DNA of 64,000 nt from Ipomoea triloba (GCF_003576645.1 NC_044923.1:16173298-16237297), one strand, 5' to 3'; shown: positions 1-12,400, counted from the stretch's first letter. The notes: a model not told the origin generated them from the sequence alone. Numbers and translations are program-made.

Positions 1-271
1 GACATGAATTGAGCATGTTCAGTATTAAAATAATATATAACTGAAAATATATTAATCAAAGTGTGTTAATATGTAAAATATATATGTATTACATGATTAT
101 CAACTTAATTTCATTAGGCTATATTGTAGATCAATTTCCCTTGTTGATTAATTTAGTATTTTTCGTAATATCTCAATTTATTTTAATTTATCAACATCAT
201 AAAGCATAAGTGAGACTTAATTTGCATTGTGAAGTATATATTAGCTAGGATGGAAGGAGTTAGTGTTGGGT

Positions 272-1410
272 GGGGCCAGTAAAGGTCCAGTTTAGCATTC
301 GGTGGCTGGGATTAGGGCTGTCAAGTAGGGCCGAAGCCCGCCCCGTAGTGGGGCGGGCTAGGGCCTCCAAAAAAAGGCCCGCCAATTAGCGGGCCTAACG
401 GGCTTTGCCCGCGGAAGCCCGCAGCCCGCGCGGGTTGCGGGCCGGCCCGCGGGCCATGCTATTAAAAAAAATTAATATATATAATTAATTATTAATTATA
501 GATGATATATATTATGTTGTCTGTTCTGTAACTGTTGCCCTAAATTCCTAATGTGTAATAAAATGTAGGAATGTTTTTACTTTGTTTATGTTGTTTCCCT
601 TGTTTGATGCGTTATTGTGTTCTATGTTTTTATAATTTAATGATTTTGGTGGTTTTTTAATTAGTGGACTGTGAACAGTGTGAAGTTTGTTATATTATAT
701 TAATCTAATATCATATATTTTATTTTAAATATTATTTAATATTTAATTTTAGATTTTTTTAATATTAATTAGTAGGCCCGCGGGCCAGCCCGCCAAACCT
801 GCAAGCCCGCGCGGGGCGGGCTTGGGCTGTATACTTCCAAGCCCGCGGGCTTCGCGGGCCGGCCCGCATAAGCCCGCGAAAATAAAAGCCCGCAGCGGGC
901 CGGGCCTAATGGGGCGGGCCGGCCCGCTTTGACACCCCTAGCTGGGATATTGTTGGGTGTAGGTTGATAATGGGTCAAGTTCAACACCCAGTATCTTGAA
1001 AATGTGATGGCAGTACGGTCTATAAGAAAATAAAGTTACGCACTCGCTACTAGCTATAACACTTGGCGTGAGTGATAAACGCTTGATCCAAATGATATTA
1101 AAGTCAAGTTTTGATTAAATTTAACATTTAGGCTTAAGGATTATTGGGCAGAGGCCGGTAGGGCCAGTAAAGGTCCAGTTTAGCATTCAGTGGCTAGGAT
1201 ATTTGTTGAGTGTAGGTCGATAATGGGTCAAGTTCAACACCTAGTATCTTGAAAATGTGATGACAGTATGGTCTATAAGAAAATAAAGTTATGCACTTGT
1301 TACTAGCTATAACTCTTGGCGTGAGTGATAAACGCTTGATCCAAATGATATTAAATTTGGGTTTTGATTAAATTTAACATTTAGGCTTAAGGATTATTGA
1401 ACAGAGGTGG
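272..1410. repeat. Tandem duplication interrupted by a hAT element
   Basis: A block starting 'gggccagtaaaggtccag' occurs at about 272 and again at about 1158. Both copies continue with the same text ('gtctataagaaaataaag', 'gtgagtgataaacgcttg') and end near 'aaggattattg'. The first copy is interrupted by the 628-bp element at 313-940; the second is uninterrupted and serves as its empty site. No coding potential is seen. Divergence is a few percent. Confidence 0.85.
313..940. mobile_element. Non-autonomous hAT-type element with GC-rich ends
   Basis: The ends are inverted: TAGGGCTGTCAA at the left and TTGACACCCCTA at the right, continuing into clusters of GGGC/GCCC. The element is flanked by a perfect 8-bp target duplication, GCTGGGAT (305-312 and 941-948), which is the hAT hallmark. 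The interior is AT-rich and has no transposase reading frame. The sister copy of the host repeat near 1195 reads GGCTAGGATATTTG with no insert, giving an empty site. The 72-codon open frame in the right end is only GC-rich terminal repeat. Confidence 0.9.
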
Positions 1411-1489
1411 GTAAAGATGCAATACGTACCACATGTTGAAGACTGTGCATCCCCTGGTCCATAGTTGGGAGTTGTTTTCTTAGACCAGA

Positions 1490-1657
1490 AATTGGCATGA
1501 TCACTCAAGGGATTGAAACTCGAAAGCCCATACATTACATCCTGGGTCGCGTTTCACAATAAATAAATAATTTAATTCACTCAATGTGTTTTAGTAGATT
1601 GAGAAAGTATAAATAAATAATACTACATTGTAACAGAGTTAATAGTATTAAAAAAAT
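1490..1657 (+). mobile_element. SINE relic (3' part)
   Basis: The stretch from 'ttcactcaatgtgtttt' to 'tagtattaaaaaaa' resembles, in order, the 3' half of the clear SINE at 16670-16836: a 'tgagaaagtat' block, then 'tactacattgtaacagag', then an A-rich tail. The tRNA-like head is poorly conserved and no target duplication was found, so the boundaries are approximate. Confidence 0.35.
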
Positions 1658-2077
1658 AACGTATACGTGGATTTCCATCGAGACACCACTCAAACAAAAC
1701 GAAAGAGAATTGCACAAAATTCTATAAATAACGTTGTTGTCTACGAAAGAGAATTCATTGCACAAAATTCTATAAACGTTGTTGTCTTACACTCTTACTT
1801 TTTTTTTGTTAATTATTACCTCGTACTTGTCTTTACAAATTTTGAATTTGAAATTTTTTAAATAAAAAAAAAACTGATTAAATACAAAACACTTATTACC
1901 CTAGTTTCTGAAAAATATTTGAGAAAAAATAGAATTAAAATTTTATTTAAAAGATTATTAGAAAAATTAATTTTATTGTTTGATTAGAGAAAAAATTGCT
2001 TGAAATATTAATTTCAATGTTTGATTGAATTTGAAATTGTAAAGAATAATAATTATAAAGATCAATATATCTCCACA

Positions 2078-2078
2078 C

Positions 2079-2149
<71 letters not shown>
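2078..2149. repeat. (TAA)n/(TTA)n perfect inverted repeat
   Basis: About 14 TAA units run directly into about 9 TTA units. The switch is at 2119/2120, giving a perfect palindrome with roughly 30-nt arms and no spacer. A single strand could fold into a long AT-only hairpin. Confidence 0.9.
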
Positions 2150-2150
<1 letters not shown>

Positions 2151-2745
2151 GGAAGTTCTATAAGGGTGGAATTATTCTACCAAGCGAGCAAAAAAAATTC
2201 TATTGAAAATAAAATACATGTAAAAAAATATTTTCCTCAAATTTAAGGAATTATTCCCTTTTGAAAAATAAATTTCATGAACCAAATAAAAGAAAATACT
2301 CAAAATAGCATTTCCCTCAAATGTTAAGAAATCTATAAAAATAATTATATATTTTCCGATCCTTCTAACCAAGTATGCTCTTAATTTCTTATTCAAATAA
2401 TAAATAGACCGACTAAAATTATAATAATTACTTTTTGTTAGGTGATTTTACAAGTATACATACAGTATATATAAAAAAAAGACACTTAGACACTCTGCAC
2501 ACGTTACGTTGATTGGTAAATTGTTACAAATTAGCCAAGTTGCAGCTAGCTAGCGCAGCACTGACTTTTTTAAAAAAGTTTTCTAATAATCACTACCCAC
2601 TTGTAAATACTAAATAATAGTGCTGAACTTTATATTAATTATGAACCCATCCAAAAAAAAAAAAAAACAAAAAAAGAGTTATTAACTACGGCAATCACAT
2701 ATATCGATCGGTGATAAATGAGTAATGAATGAAATATATACATAC

Positions 2746-2904
2746 TTCTTCCCAATCCCAAGAAGAAATGTCCTTATCGCCTCCTCCATTCTTCCCCCCA
2801 AAAAGCTCTGCAAGCTCCGCAAGGGCCTGCTCAGAAGGGCTTTTCTTCATGTCTCTTACACCTAATTCCCTAATGTTTTTGGGGATTCCTGCTTTCTTCT
2901 CCAT
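2746..2904 (-). CDS. First coding exon of an unrecognised small plant protein
   Basis: The ATG at 2904 opens 53 codons ending at a strong donor (GAA|GTATGT). The peptide is charged and helical: MEKKAGIPKNIRELGVRDMK, then a Ser-Pro-Ser-Glu turn, an Ala/Leu/Glu-rich stretch (ALAELAELF), a glycine run (GGKNGGG) and an acidic WDWEE end. Codon use and composition stand out from the surrounding AT-rich repeats, and a TATA-like box lies about 125 bp upstream. I do not recognise the family and found no convincing second exon between 1 and 2740, so the gene either has a long repeat-filled first intron running out of the window or is truncated. No signal peptide or membrane segment is seen. Confidence 0.5.
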
Positions 2905-3027
2905 CGATTTCTTTCAACCTAGCTATTATTGTATGATAATTTTTACAGCAGTTGCTTAGCTTAGAAGTAGCTAGCTTTGGCTGCAGAAAGGGAAAAGGGG
3001 GAAGAGAGATGATGAGCAAGTGAATGG

Positions 3028-3034
3028 TTATATA
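3028..3034 (-). promoter_or_regulatory. Candidate TATA box for the exon at 2746-2904
   Basis: On the minus strand the sequence reads TATATAA about 125 bp upstream of the ATG at 2904, leaving room for a 5' UTR of about 90-95 nt. Position and consensus are the only evidence. Confidence 0.35.
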
Positions 3035-3124
3035 GAAGAAAAGGCATGCTAGGGAAAAAGGAAAAGGGAAGCTTCCGGACTTTAATTTGGAAAAGAAGAC
3101 AGTCTAATGTCACGCGTGTCAGTG

Positions 3125-3832
3125 TTAGACTCAATGAATGAACAAACGGGCCAAGTAGCTAACTTGTTATATGGGTAGGGGTGATAATAGCATTAAAGTT
3201 TGTTCACGCTAATATTTGATTGAGTCAAGCATGTCAGGTTAATTAAGTTTGGGAGTTTGTCGCTAGTATTAAATTTGCCGCGGGCGATTCGAAGGACACA
3301 ACAACGGTTCAGGAGCTAGCTATCGTCGTTCCCCTGATAATTAATCCATAATCAGTTTAATTTGACATGTATAAAGGGTAAGGCTAGTCTACGAGGTAGG
3401 AGGGCTCCAAGATGCTGCATAAGCGTTATGCACTACGCCTGACTCTAGTTAAGCCCGTGATACATACTAAGCTTTAGACTTAATGAATGAACGGGTCAAT
3501 TAGTTAACTTGTCATATTGGTAGGGGCAATAATAGCGTTAAGAGTTATTCACGCTAATATTTGACTGAGTCAAGCATGCCAAGTTAGTTAAGTTTGAGAG
3601 TTTGTTAATCTTAAATTTGACTATGAAAGAGACCGATGCCCGCGATTCGAAGGACACAACTGTTCGGGAGCTATTGTCGTTTTCTTAATATAATTCATCG
3701 CAGGGCAAAATCAGTTTAATTTGACATGTATGAAGGATAAAGCTAGTCTACGGGGTAGGAAGGTCCCAAGATGCTGCACAGGCGTTATGCATTGCACCTG
3801 ACTCTAATTAAGTCTGTGATACATACTAAGCT
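3125..3832. repeat. Tandem duplication with 349-bp unit
   Basis: Two adjacent copies (3125-3473 and 3474-3832) start with 'ttagact(c/t)aatgaatgaac' and end with 'gatacatactaagcttta'. They share blocks such as 'cacgctaatatttga', 'gattcgaaggacacaac' and 'ccaagatgctgca'. Identity is perhaps 85-90% by eye. There is no open frame of note and the origin is unknown. Confidence 0.8.
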
Positions 3833-5837
3833 TTAACCTTTTGAAGAAGTACTTTTTTCAACCTATTACAATCTTAGCAATTAAGATATATTTGTATAAA
3901 TATACTTTTACATAATGGCATAGTTTCTCGTTACCAAAATAAATAAATAAATAATAAACAATATCAACAAAGAAAAGATGTTTGACAGAACTTTTTCTTT
4001 AAGCTCCTGTCCTCGCTCCTTGCATGCGCTGCACTGTAGTATTGCATTTTAAAGTAACTACGTTGATACCCTACTGCACCATATGTGTTGCACTTACTTT
4101 TGCCTAAAAAAAAAAAAGCTAGATGAAGTTTATTTTAGAAACTGTTTTTTTTTTATTTTTTATTCTTTAATTTTTCAATTATTTTCATTAGTGATTTTCT
4201 ATTTAGAAAACTTGTTTACTAATAACATTTATTTTTTAAATTTATTTTCTTAGACTAACGTTTCAAAATTAATACAAATTTAATTTTGAGTGATTTTTAG
4301 ACCTTAGCTTATATTTAAAATATTTTTGCATATGTTTGGTTTAAATGGAATAAATATAAATTTTACTTTTAAATCTAATATATGTAGGATTTTCACATTT
4401 GATATTCGAACCAATTCACTTTATATATGTATATAACATAACTAAAATATATCCAAACCAATAACATATTGACCAAAATTTTAGTTTAAATAATGTAATT
4501 TTTTGAGCTAATATTTAAAATATTTTTGGATATATTCATTTGAATGAAATGTGTATGTGTTTATACATATAATTTTTACTTTGAAGTCTAGTGTATGTGA
4601 AATTTCAATATTTAATATCCAGACTAACTTGTATAATTGTATTATGATATAACATAACTAAAAATATCTGAATTAATAATCTATTGAGTTCAATCAAAAT
4701 CTAAAACTTGGTGTAGAGTTCAAGTTTTAATTGTGATGATGTAAATAATGTCTAGTTTTAAGGGTAAGCAAATAAGTTATGTTTATATATGTAAATGCGA
4801 GTATAAAAGATAGAAGATTGTGATAAACAAAAGAAGATGATAATGAATTGATGAAGGTAATCATAGTAATGAATAAATATATAAGTAAATAATGGCAAAA
4901 ATGTGGTTATAGTGATATATGGTAAATGATTATATTTTTATATATTTTAGAAACAAGTTTTTAAAATTTATTAATGTATCCACTTTTGTGCTAGTATATA
5001 TTATGGTAAACATGCTTTTTTTTTTTGTTTTATATTATCTAATTTTTTTTATTTTCTAGAAAACTTGAGAAATTATCCAATTAGTAAATGGACCTAAGTG
5101 TTTATAAAGTTATATAAACTAATTTCATTTTAATGAGAATTTTTCATAATCTACAAATCTAATAAAAGTCATAAAGTTAGACCCTAAGGGGAACTAAAAA
5201 AAATGTTGGTGCAATTGTAATTGTTCAGATTATTTTGATTTTAATATTTTTATTAATTTTCCTACTTTACCCTCTATTATTAATCGTCTTTTGATTATTA
5301 AGAACAAGACTCAATATTTCAATATAATTATGCTTTTGCATTATTAAGAATGATTTAGGTGATTATGATATTAATATTTTTTTGTGTGTATTTCTATCAT
5401 GATACAATTGTACATTACTTTACAAATATTGTACTATTATTTTTTATTGGACAAAATTGTTCTTACATCATTGTCAGACCTGTGCGACCTAACTACAAAG
5501 TTGTTGATCAGAAATACAATTACACATGGACTCTAAACCGTAGGACCAATGTCCAAAGAATTAAAAAATGTTGACACCCCACTAGCTCCAATTGAGCAAG
5601 TTTACATATCATGCTCATAATTTTATCAATACATGAAAACTTCTAAAGAAATTTGTAAGTAAATTTTTACTATATCATTATAACAATATATATTGTAACA
5701 ATATATTTCGAACATCTTCTATTGACAGCAATTGTAGCAATTGTCATTGACAAACTCCCAAAACAACTTGTCTCATCAGCAAATGAAAATTAAAAAAAAA
5801 ATCAATTTCATTGTTGTGGATGAAAAGCAAGTAACCT
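3833..5837. other. AT-rich intergenic DNA
   Basis: No gene is supported. An old duplicated block is visible at about 4295-4460 and 4505-4660, both containing 'atttaaaatatttttg' and 'taacataactaaaa'. The short open frame at 5359-5574 has no recognisable domain and lies in AT-rich sequence. Confidence 0.6.
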
Positions 5838-6665
5838 ACTCTATTACTCTTAATTAAATTAAATAAATTAGTAGCTACGACAAAAAATAATACATATGCA
5901 TTTTTTTAATTAAAAATTAGATGCATACAATGCCTTTATTAAAAAAAAAAAGAGATATAATTTAATTAGCTATATTGTCTTTATTTTCTATAATTGCACA
6001 TGACACACTACCAATAAAAGAATGACAAATACGGGAGATAAAGACAATGACAATGCTACCCAAAAGAAAATTAAAAAACTTAGGGTGCGTTTGGTTCGCA
6101 CATGGGAATCGGAATCGGAATGGGTATCAAATACTTGGTAAGGGTAATGGGTTTTGGTGAAAGTATTTAGCATGTTTGGTAGTTGGGTGGAATGGGAATG
6201 ATTATTAATAGTTGCGAAAGAAATGATGAAGGGAGATGAAACCCTTATTTAATAAGGGTATGGGTTTTGCCATTGATGGGGGTATTCCAAACCCATAGTA
6301 GCATTCACAAAACCTATCAACCAAACACTAACAATCACTTTCATACCCATACCTTATGCCTAAACCCCCCAACCAAACACACCCTTAGAGAAATTCAAAC
6401 AAAAAATAGTATTTATTTAGACTGAGTATTTAGACTAGCATTATTACAAAGTTGCAAACATTTATTTTAGTGACGATTATAATCAATCTCTCATATATTA
6501 TCTTGCATTCATATACTTTGAATTACCGATTTAAATAAATAAATTCAACATTCAATTACCTATGCATGAACATCTCATATATATTTCCTTGATTTACTTT
6601 GAGGTACTTATTTATAAATAAACATTGGACATTATCTCATCCGTGCAATATACGTGAAAAACTAG
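5838..6665 (+). mobile_element. Helitron relic, sister of the one at 34477-35855
   Basis: The stretch is colinear with 34617-35855: 'aaattagtagctac', 'gatacatatg', 'ctatattgtctttatttt', 'agtatttatttagact' and the terminal segment ending in CTAG at 6662-6665, followed by T. The 3' end lies in the same context as the intact copy ('cattggacattatctcat...actag'), although the GC hairpin is decayed ('cgtgcaatatacg'). The 5' end is not conserved, so the start is where similarity begins. The element is interrupted by the Tourist MITE at 6083-6384. Confidence 0.7.
6083..6384. mobile_element. Tourist-like (PIF/Harbinger) MITE
   Basis: This is a 302-bp element with inverted ends GGGTGCGTTTGGTT and AACCAAACACACCC, flanked by a TTA duplication (6080-6082 and 6385-6387). 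The sister Helitron reads 'cacttagaaaaattc' at the equivalent place, which is the empty site with one TTA. There is no coding capacity. A related, decayed copy lies at 16414-17028. Confidence 0.9.
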
Positions 6666-7139
6666 TAATAATAATAATAAGTACGAAAATAACTTTTAGA
6701 GGCATTTGTCTCATGAATATTTTAAATCCTACTATCAAATTTAAATCCAAAAATTGTAGGAGGCATTTGCCTTGGATTATGATTCAAAAGTCAAAACATG
6801 ATGAAATGGAGAAAGCCATCCCATTATAAAGTTTTAGTTGTGTTTAATGTCTTCAAATGGGAAATGAGGAAGGAAAAGACTTTTTTTAACTGGAAAAAAT
6901 CTGCTTCCATTTTTTCAAGTCTCACTTGCGCACACATATTATGATTTCTATTCCTGCTCACTACTAAATAAAAATTACTTATTGAAACTTGTTCTAATTA
7001 CTATGTATTTGATTTTGATTTAAAATTTGATTTCAATATTCAAATCAAACACCTTAATCTTATAACGAACATCTAAAATATCGTTGTACAAAGATTATCT
7101 TTTCTGTGTTTTTAATATATATATATATAGAGAGAGAGC
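6666..7139. other. Intergenic, nothing recognised
   Basis: AT-rich sequence with short microsatellites ((TA)n and (GA)n near 7115-7150). The frame at 6599-6829 overlaps the Helitron end and has no recognisable domain. Confidence 0.6.
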
Positions 7140-7945
7140 GCGCGAGAGAGAGAGGATGTCGTTCAGGTGCGTACGGGCCGCCCAGGAGAGAACTGCGGAC
7201 GAATCGCAGCGCGCTACGTGTCCAGTATGTAGTTGCACCTAACGTTATAACTAGGTGCACGTAATGTTATAACTAGATGCACCCAGATGCATAAATGTTA
7301 ACAAGGAAAATTACTTGCACTTGCAAGTGAAAATAGGTGCACACGTGCAAGTAAAATGTATTACAAGTGCAAGTAAATTGTACACTGAGCATCAATACTA
7401 AGTGCACCTAATGTTATAACTTGGTGCACCTAGATTGCACCCAAGTGCATGGATATTAACAAAGTAAATTACTTGCACAAGTGCAAGTAAAATGTATTGC
7501 ATATGCAAGTAAAATATATTACAAGTGCAAGTGAATTTTACACTAAGCATCAATACTAAGTGCATCTAATGTTATAACTAGGTGCACCTAATGTTATAAT
7601 TAGGTGTACCTATGTTGCACCTAGGTGCACGAATATTAACAAGGTAAATTACTTGCATTTGTAAGTGAAAGTAGTTGCGAAAATAGGTGCATGAATACTT
7701 ACAAGGTAAATTACTTGCACTCGTAAGTAAAAATAGGTGCGAAAATAGGTGCACTTGTAAGTGAAACTAAGTGCACTTGTAAGTGAAACTAGGTGCACTT
7801 ATAACACAATTACTTGCACCAAAGTTCCAATTATTTACAAAAATGCCACCGTATTGTTTTTTTAAATTGCATCTGATTCGTTGATTTGAACACGTGGACG
7901 GCTGTGATGTGTTCTCATTCCCTCCTTGGGTGGCAGTTCGCACAG
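7140..7945. mobile_element. Degenerate inverted-repeat element filled with 'TTGCAC' cassettes
   Basis: The outer about 60 bp on each side are imperfect inverted repeats: 'aggtgcgtacgggccgc...acgtgtcc' near 7165-7220 versus, reversed, 'gtgcgaactgcc...acgtgttc' near 7885-7943. The interior is built of repeated short cassettes such as 'aggtgcacctaatgttata' and 'ttacttgcacttg', including the 12-bp palindrome CACTTGCAAGTG. It has no coding frame. It is probably a non-autonomous DNA transposon (Mutator-like is possible), but no target duplication is clear because it sits between simple repeats. Confidence 0.55.
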
Positions 7946-7947
7946 TA

Positions 7948-7951
<4 letters not shown>

Positions 7952-8040
<89 letters not shown>

Positions 8041-8054
8041 TTTATTTATTTATT
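7952..8054. repeat. (TA)n followed by (TTTA)n microsatellite
   Basis: About 58 bp of TA dinucleotides followed by roughly ten TTTA/TTTATT units. A second (TA)n tract lies at about 8287-8330. Confidence 0.9.
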
Positions 8055-8282
8055 GTAAACGTGCACACACAATGTATGCTTGATATTAATTTTGTATAGA
8101 TCAAATATAAGTTAATTTAATTTTAGTAAATATAAACATATAAAATACTCGCAAGTACCTTGTGCTCAGTTAGCATCTCCGTAACTCTCCTTGAAGGATG
8201 TCATAGAATCAAACTCTTTGAACTGCAACAGTTAGTGAAAATATAAAATAAATACTACCTTATAATAGAGTCAATAGTACTT

Positions 8283-8333
<51 letters not shown>

Positions 8334-8439
8334 CTCCATTAAGGAAGAGAAGCAAGACCAGTCCATTAAGGAAGCTAAGCTAGATTCAAATTGATTACCT
8401 TGAAGTATCCTAAAAGCAAGCACCTTTTGCTTTTGCGAG

Positions 8440-8760
8440 TTGGCCGGCGGCCTAAAGTCTCTGTCAATGGCACTTCACATCCACTTTAGTTTGCAACTTA
8501 TAAATCAACCGCACCGGTGCATTCTTATGTGGGTTGTGTCCTTCGTGACTGTCTTACTCTGAAACAACTTTTTGTTGATGTGTCCTTCCATTTTGTTCCT
8601 AGATCAGCGAATCGTTTAGCTCATGCTTTAATTAGCTAGAGCGACGGTTTCTCAGTTTGGTCCTCGTTCTTGGTTTTCTACCTTTCCGGATTGTATTCAA
8701 CACTTATTTTCAAGTAATTAATATATCTCGATAGTTTGTTTTTCAAAAAAAAAAAAAAAG
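8440..8760 (+). mobile_element. 5'-truncated LINE tail with RNase H remnant
   Basis: Translation of 8560-8720 gives pieces typical of the RNase H end of plant non-LTR elements: FHFVPRSANRLAHAL, then after a stop and a frame change RSWFSTFPDCIQHLFSSN, followed by a stop, a short 3' tail and A(15) at about 8745-8759. The frame is broken at least once, so it is inactive. Where the 5' truncation lies is uncertain. Confidence 0.65.
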
Positions 8761-9424
8761 ATTACAAATAAATTATTTTCCCATTTTTCATATTTATTTT
8801 ACTAATAATATAATTACATATCAATTTTTCCAAGAGAATTTCAGAGTCATATATTATTCAATTAATTGAGTGATAATAAATTTTATCTGTGCATTGCATG
8901 AGTAATGAGGAGGGGGAATCATTACTTGTGAAAATCGAATCACGAAAAGAGCTCATTTATCACTTAAACTACCATATTGGACTACCCTATTGGGTAATTA
9001 GTATATGAGTATATGGTATAGGACTGGTAAAAAAAAAATCTCTTTATTTGCATTTGGATGAGTTGGTGCCTTGGTGGTGGAATGCAAATGGTTTTGCCCA
9101 GATTTTTCATCAGCTACTCGTGAAGTGAAGTCCTCGACTTCTCCGACCGCACACTGCCACGTGACGTTGAACTTCCCCTCGTGCGGCCTCGTTCCTGTTC
9201 TATATCTCGCCACCATAGACATAGTCCACATAACTCGAAAACATTTTATTATATATATATAAACTTTATTTATTATTTAATTGATATTTATTTTATATTT
9301 GGTCCTCGTCCTCGTCGTCGAGCTTGGCGTGCTCAGCTTCTCACTTCACAAATTTGGGGAAAAGCAATTAAGAAGCAGTAGTGTAAGTGTAAGTGTTTAT
9401 CAATTCAGATCGCTGGAGCTCGAC
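8761..9424 (+). other. Upstream region of the coiled-coil membrane gene
   Basis: No coding gene is supported; short overlapping frames on both strands are shadows. A TATA-like tract (tatatatataaac) lies near 9250-9264, about 165 bp before the ATG at 9425. An in-frame upstream ATG at 9281 would add a hydrophobic 48-residue extension, but the ATG at 9425 gives a textbook signal peptide and is preferred. Confidence 0.45.
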
Positions 9425-12400
9425 ATGGCGGCAGCGATGGAGTTGAAGTGGCGGGGACCGGTTTTCGCACTCGTCATCCTAGTTGCCCTAATCTGCACTC
9501 CGATCAAAGCTGACGTTGACGCCGATGCTGATGTGGAGTTAGTCAGATCGGGCGATCCTGATTTTTCCGGTGAATTGGAAAGTCTCAAGACTATGATTCA
9601 TACATTGGGTTAGTTCACCATCTCTCATCCGCTAATTATTGTTTAATTTTGTGATGTTTTATTACTCCACTTAGTATCTCATGCAGCGGGAGGGATTGCT
9701 AAATTAATTAGTTTAAATTTAATTTTTTTATTACCTGAACTGAATTATGATTTCATTTGCCCAAACTTTGTTCTAAGTTTTTAATTTTAAATTTTAAAGT
9801 TGTAGTAGTTCAAATTTCAAACTATTCATCCTTACAACTCACACAAAATTTCTTATCAAATTTCCCCTTTAGTATAATGAGGGCTTTATTCCAACTAACA
9901 TTTTTTTAGCTTAGCTTAGTGATGAAAGTTTGTATCTTTAGAGAGTTTCCACATGATTTTAAAATGCCTCAGAAGTCAGAACACACAAGTAGACAAAGGA
10001 AGTTTAATTGGAAGTTCTGTGTACCCAAGGATTGTATCTGTAGCTCAGATTTTTAAAGAATTTCATTATGGATAATTGACTTTCCAAATCCAAGCATGGA
10101 GCTCTGATTTAACTTAAAGATTGGATTTTTAAGTAGTAGGAATGCTAAATTCAAGCATTTAAAGCTGGATGGTTAAGGTTTTGCAGACCTTTTTTTGGGC
10201 TATATAAGGTGAAAGCATTTTTTAACAAACCTAGTGTTAGGGTTCCAATCTATTTAGCGTCTTCACCAAGCAGAACAAGTAAACTTTCTGGAGGGTCTTT
10301 TGATACTAAATTAAGAGAACCATTTTTGGATTTCTGTTTCCCACCAATTTATTTCCAAGCAATATGCAATTGATGCAACAGTGCTACCATTGCATGGATA
10401 CGATACTTTTGTTGCTTCAAGTCACCCACACATTTTAAGGAATTAAGTTAGAAGGATGATGATATAACATTATACTTAATACTTTCTGCATCTTATATGT
10501 GTTTCTTTAAGCATTTATGTATAGAAGTTATTCATAAGTATTGCATTATATTTTTTTAGGTGCTAAGTCTAGTAAGTGCTTTGTGTTGGATTTTTGTTCA
10601 TATTACTTGAATATGATTTGTAGATATTCATATTAAAAAAATGCTAGAGAGATGTCAACATGCTTGCTCTTTCCTCTCATGTTTGACATACAAAAAATGA
10701 TGGTAATTGAACATTTAGATTTTTAATATGAATTCCACTTGAAGAATCACAAGTTGAGGAGAAGGCTCGGGAATTGTATTTAAAGGATCAGGTGATTGCT
10801 GAGAAGGAGAATATCATAAAGGAGAAATCAGATAAAATTGCCTCATTGCAAACTGAATTTTCTTCTTTACAGGTGAGCGATATATAACTGCAAACACTTC
10901 TCTAGTATTTGCATATTCTGCTACATTTACCTCTATTACATATGTGTTTTCATTAAAATTTTTGTTTCTTTTTTAATTATCATAGAAAAAGGGGTCATTG
11001 GATGCTCGTGAGCAGGTTGGAAAAGCACAGGCACGAGCTGATCTTTTAGAAAAACAGGTTGACAGTCTTAGAAAGGACATTGAGTGGAAGAGTGAGGAGA
11101 ATAAAGAACTTGAAGCCCAAAAAATTGTAGCAGAGAAGGAATTGACTGAATTGAATTCAAAAATATTGAAAGTAAGCTGCTTTTATTTGCATTTAGTTTT
11201 TCATACTATATGGTAATGGTTACATTTTTTGAATGTTTTGTATTTTATTTCTTGTGCATCATATTTTGAAATAGCAGCTTTTTCTTCATTTAGTTATTTT
11301 GTTTTAACACCTAGCAATGGCCAATTGATACTTATATTGTATTTCCTAAACTTAACCCCTGAAAATTCTTCTGAAAATGTGCTTATCAAGCATAAAACGA
11401 AATGCATAATATTGAGAAACGTATTCACATACTCTTTTGGAAATGTCCAGGGCTGAGTTTGACATTATGTTTTTGCATTTCTCATCAAATGCTGTTGTGT
11501 GCTGGATTATGCCGACAATTAATAAGTGTGTTTAATAGTGAAATATAAAATGTATTCTTGAAGAGAAATATAAGACACACTTGCATTTTGAACCTGATCA
11601 CTTTGCTCCACTTTAAAATGAAGTTCAGGGTTAAAATCTAAGTGTAAAAAATATTTTCAAGGTTAAAGTGCACCCTTGTATTTCATTTTGGTGTTCTACT
11701 TTATTTTTATTTTTAATTTTTGAACATACTCCTGCTAAATAATGTAGTATACATATACATATACTAATCCTTTGTTTAAATATCTTTTTCAAGATGAAAG
11801 TGTACAGTTGTATTTATTATTGGTACTTTATCATTTTTATTTGTTATTTTGTTGAAGGTATTTATGCCGCATGTCACATACTAACAATAAACAACACTTC
11901 AAATTTGTGTCCCTAGTGCGTTGTGTCTTATTTTTCTGAAATGGCATATCGTTATTTCTATTTCAGATACTAACATGACAGTTGTATCTCTATGTGTGCT
12001 CCATAGATAACTAGACATTAATCATGACTGGATGGTGGTCAGTTACATATGTTTGCTTCTTCATTAAATTTTATTAAGCACTATAATTCATGAGTCTGAT
12101 ACGTATCATATTCTTTGCCAGTAGCCGTCTGATGGACCATCATATTATGATTTCTTTCACAGCTGTCAAGTCTCTTTCCTAAGCTAAACCTAGAATATAA
12201 TTACATACTGCCAAAAAGGTTTGGAATCAATAAACCCTTTATAAAACAAAGTATAATAATATCCTACTGCATTAGTTCATTGCAGATTGCAATGAAGGCA
12301 AAAGTAGAGGTCATGCTTTTTTGTAAAATGAGAACCTGGTAATCTGGTATACCATAAGAACCTAAATAACTTTCTTTTCCAAGAAATGTTAAGCAGAACC

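Noticed and set aside
769..987. 72-residue Arg/Gly/Pro-rich protein on the minus strand
   Set aside because: It lies in the GC-rich terminal repeat of the hAT element.
9281..9424. Upstream in-frame ATG extension of the coiled-coil gene
   Set aside because: It would place 48 mostly hydrophobic residues before a textbook signal peptide; the region looks like promoter/leader.
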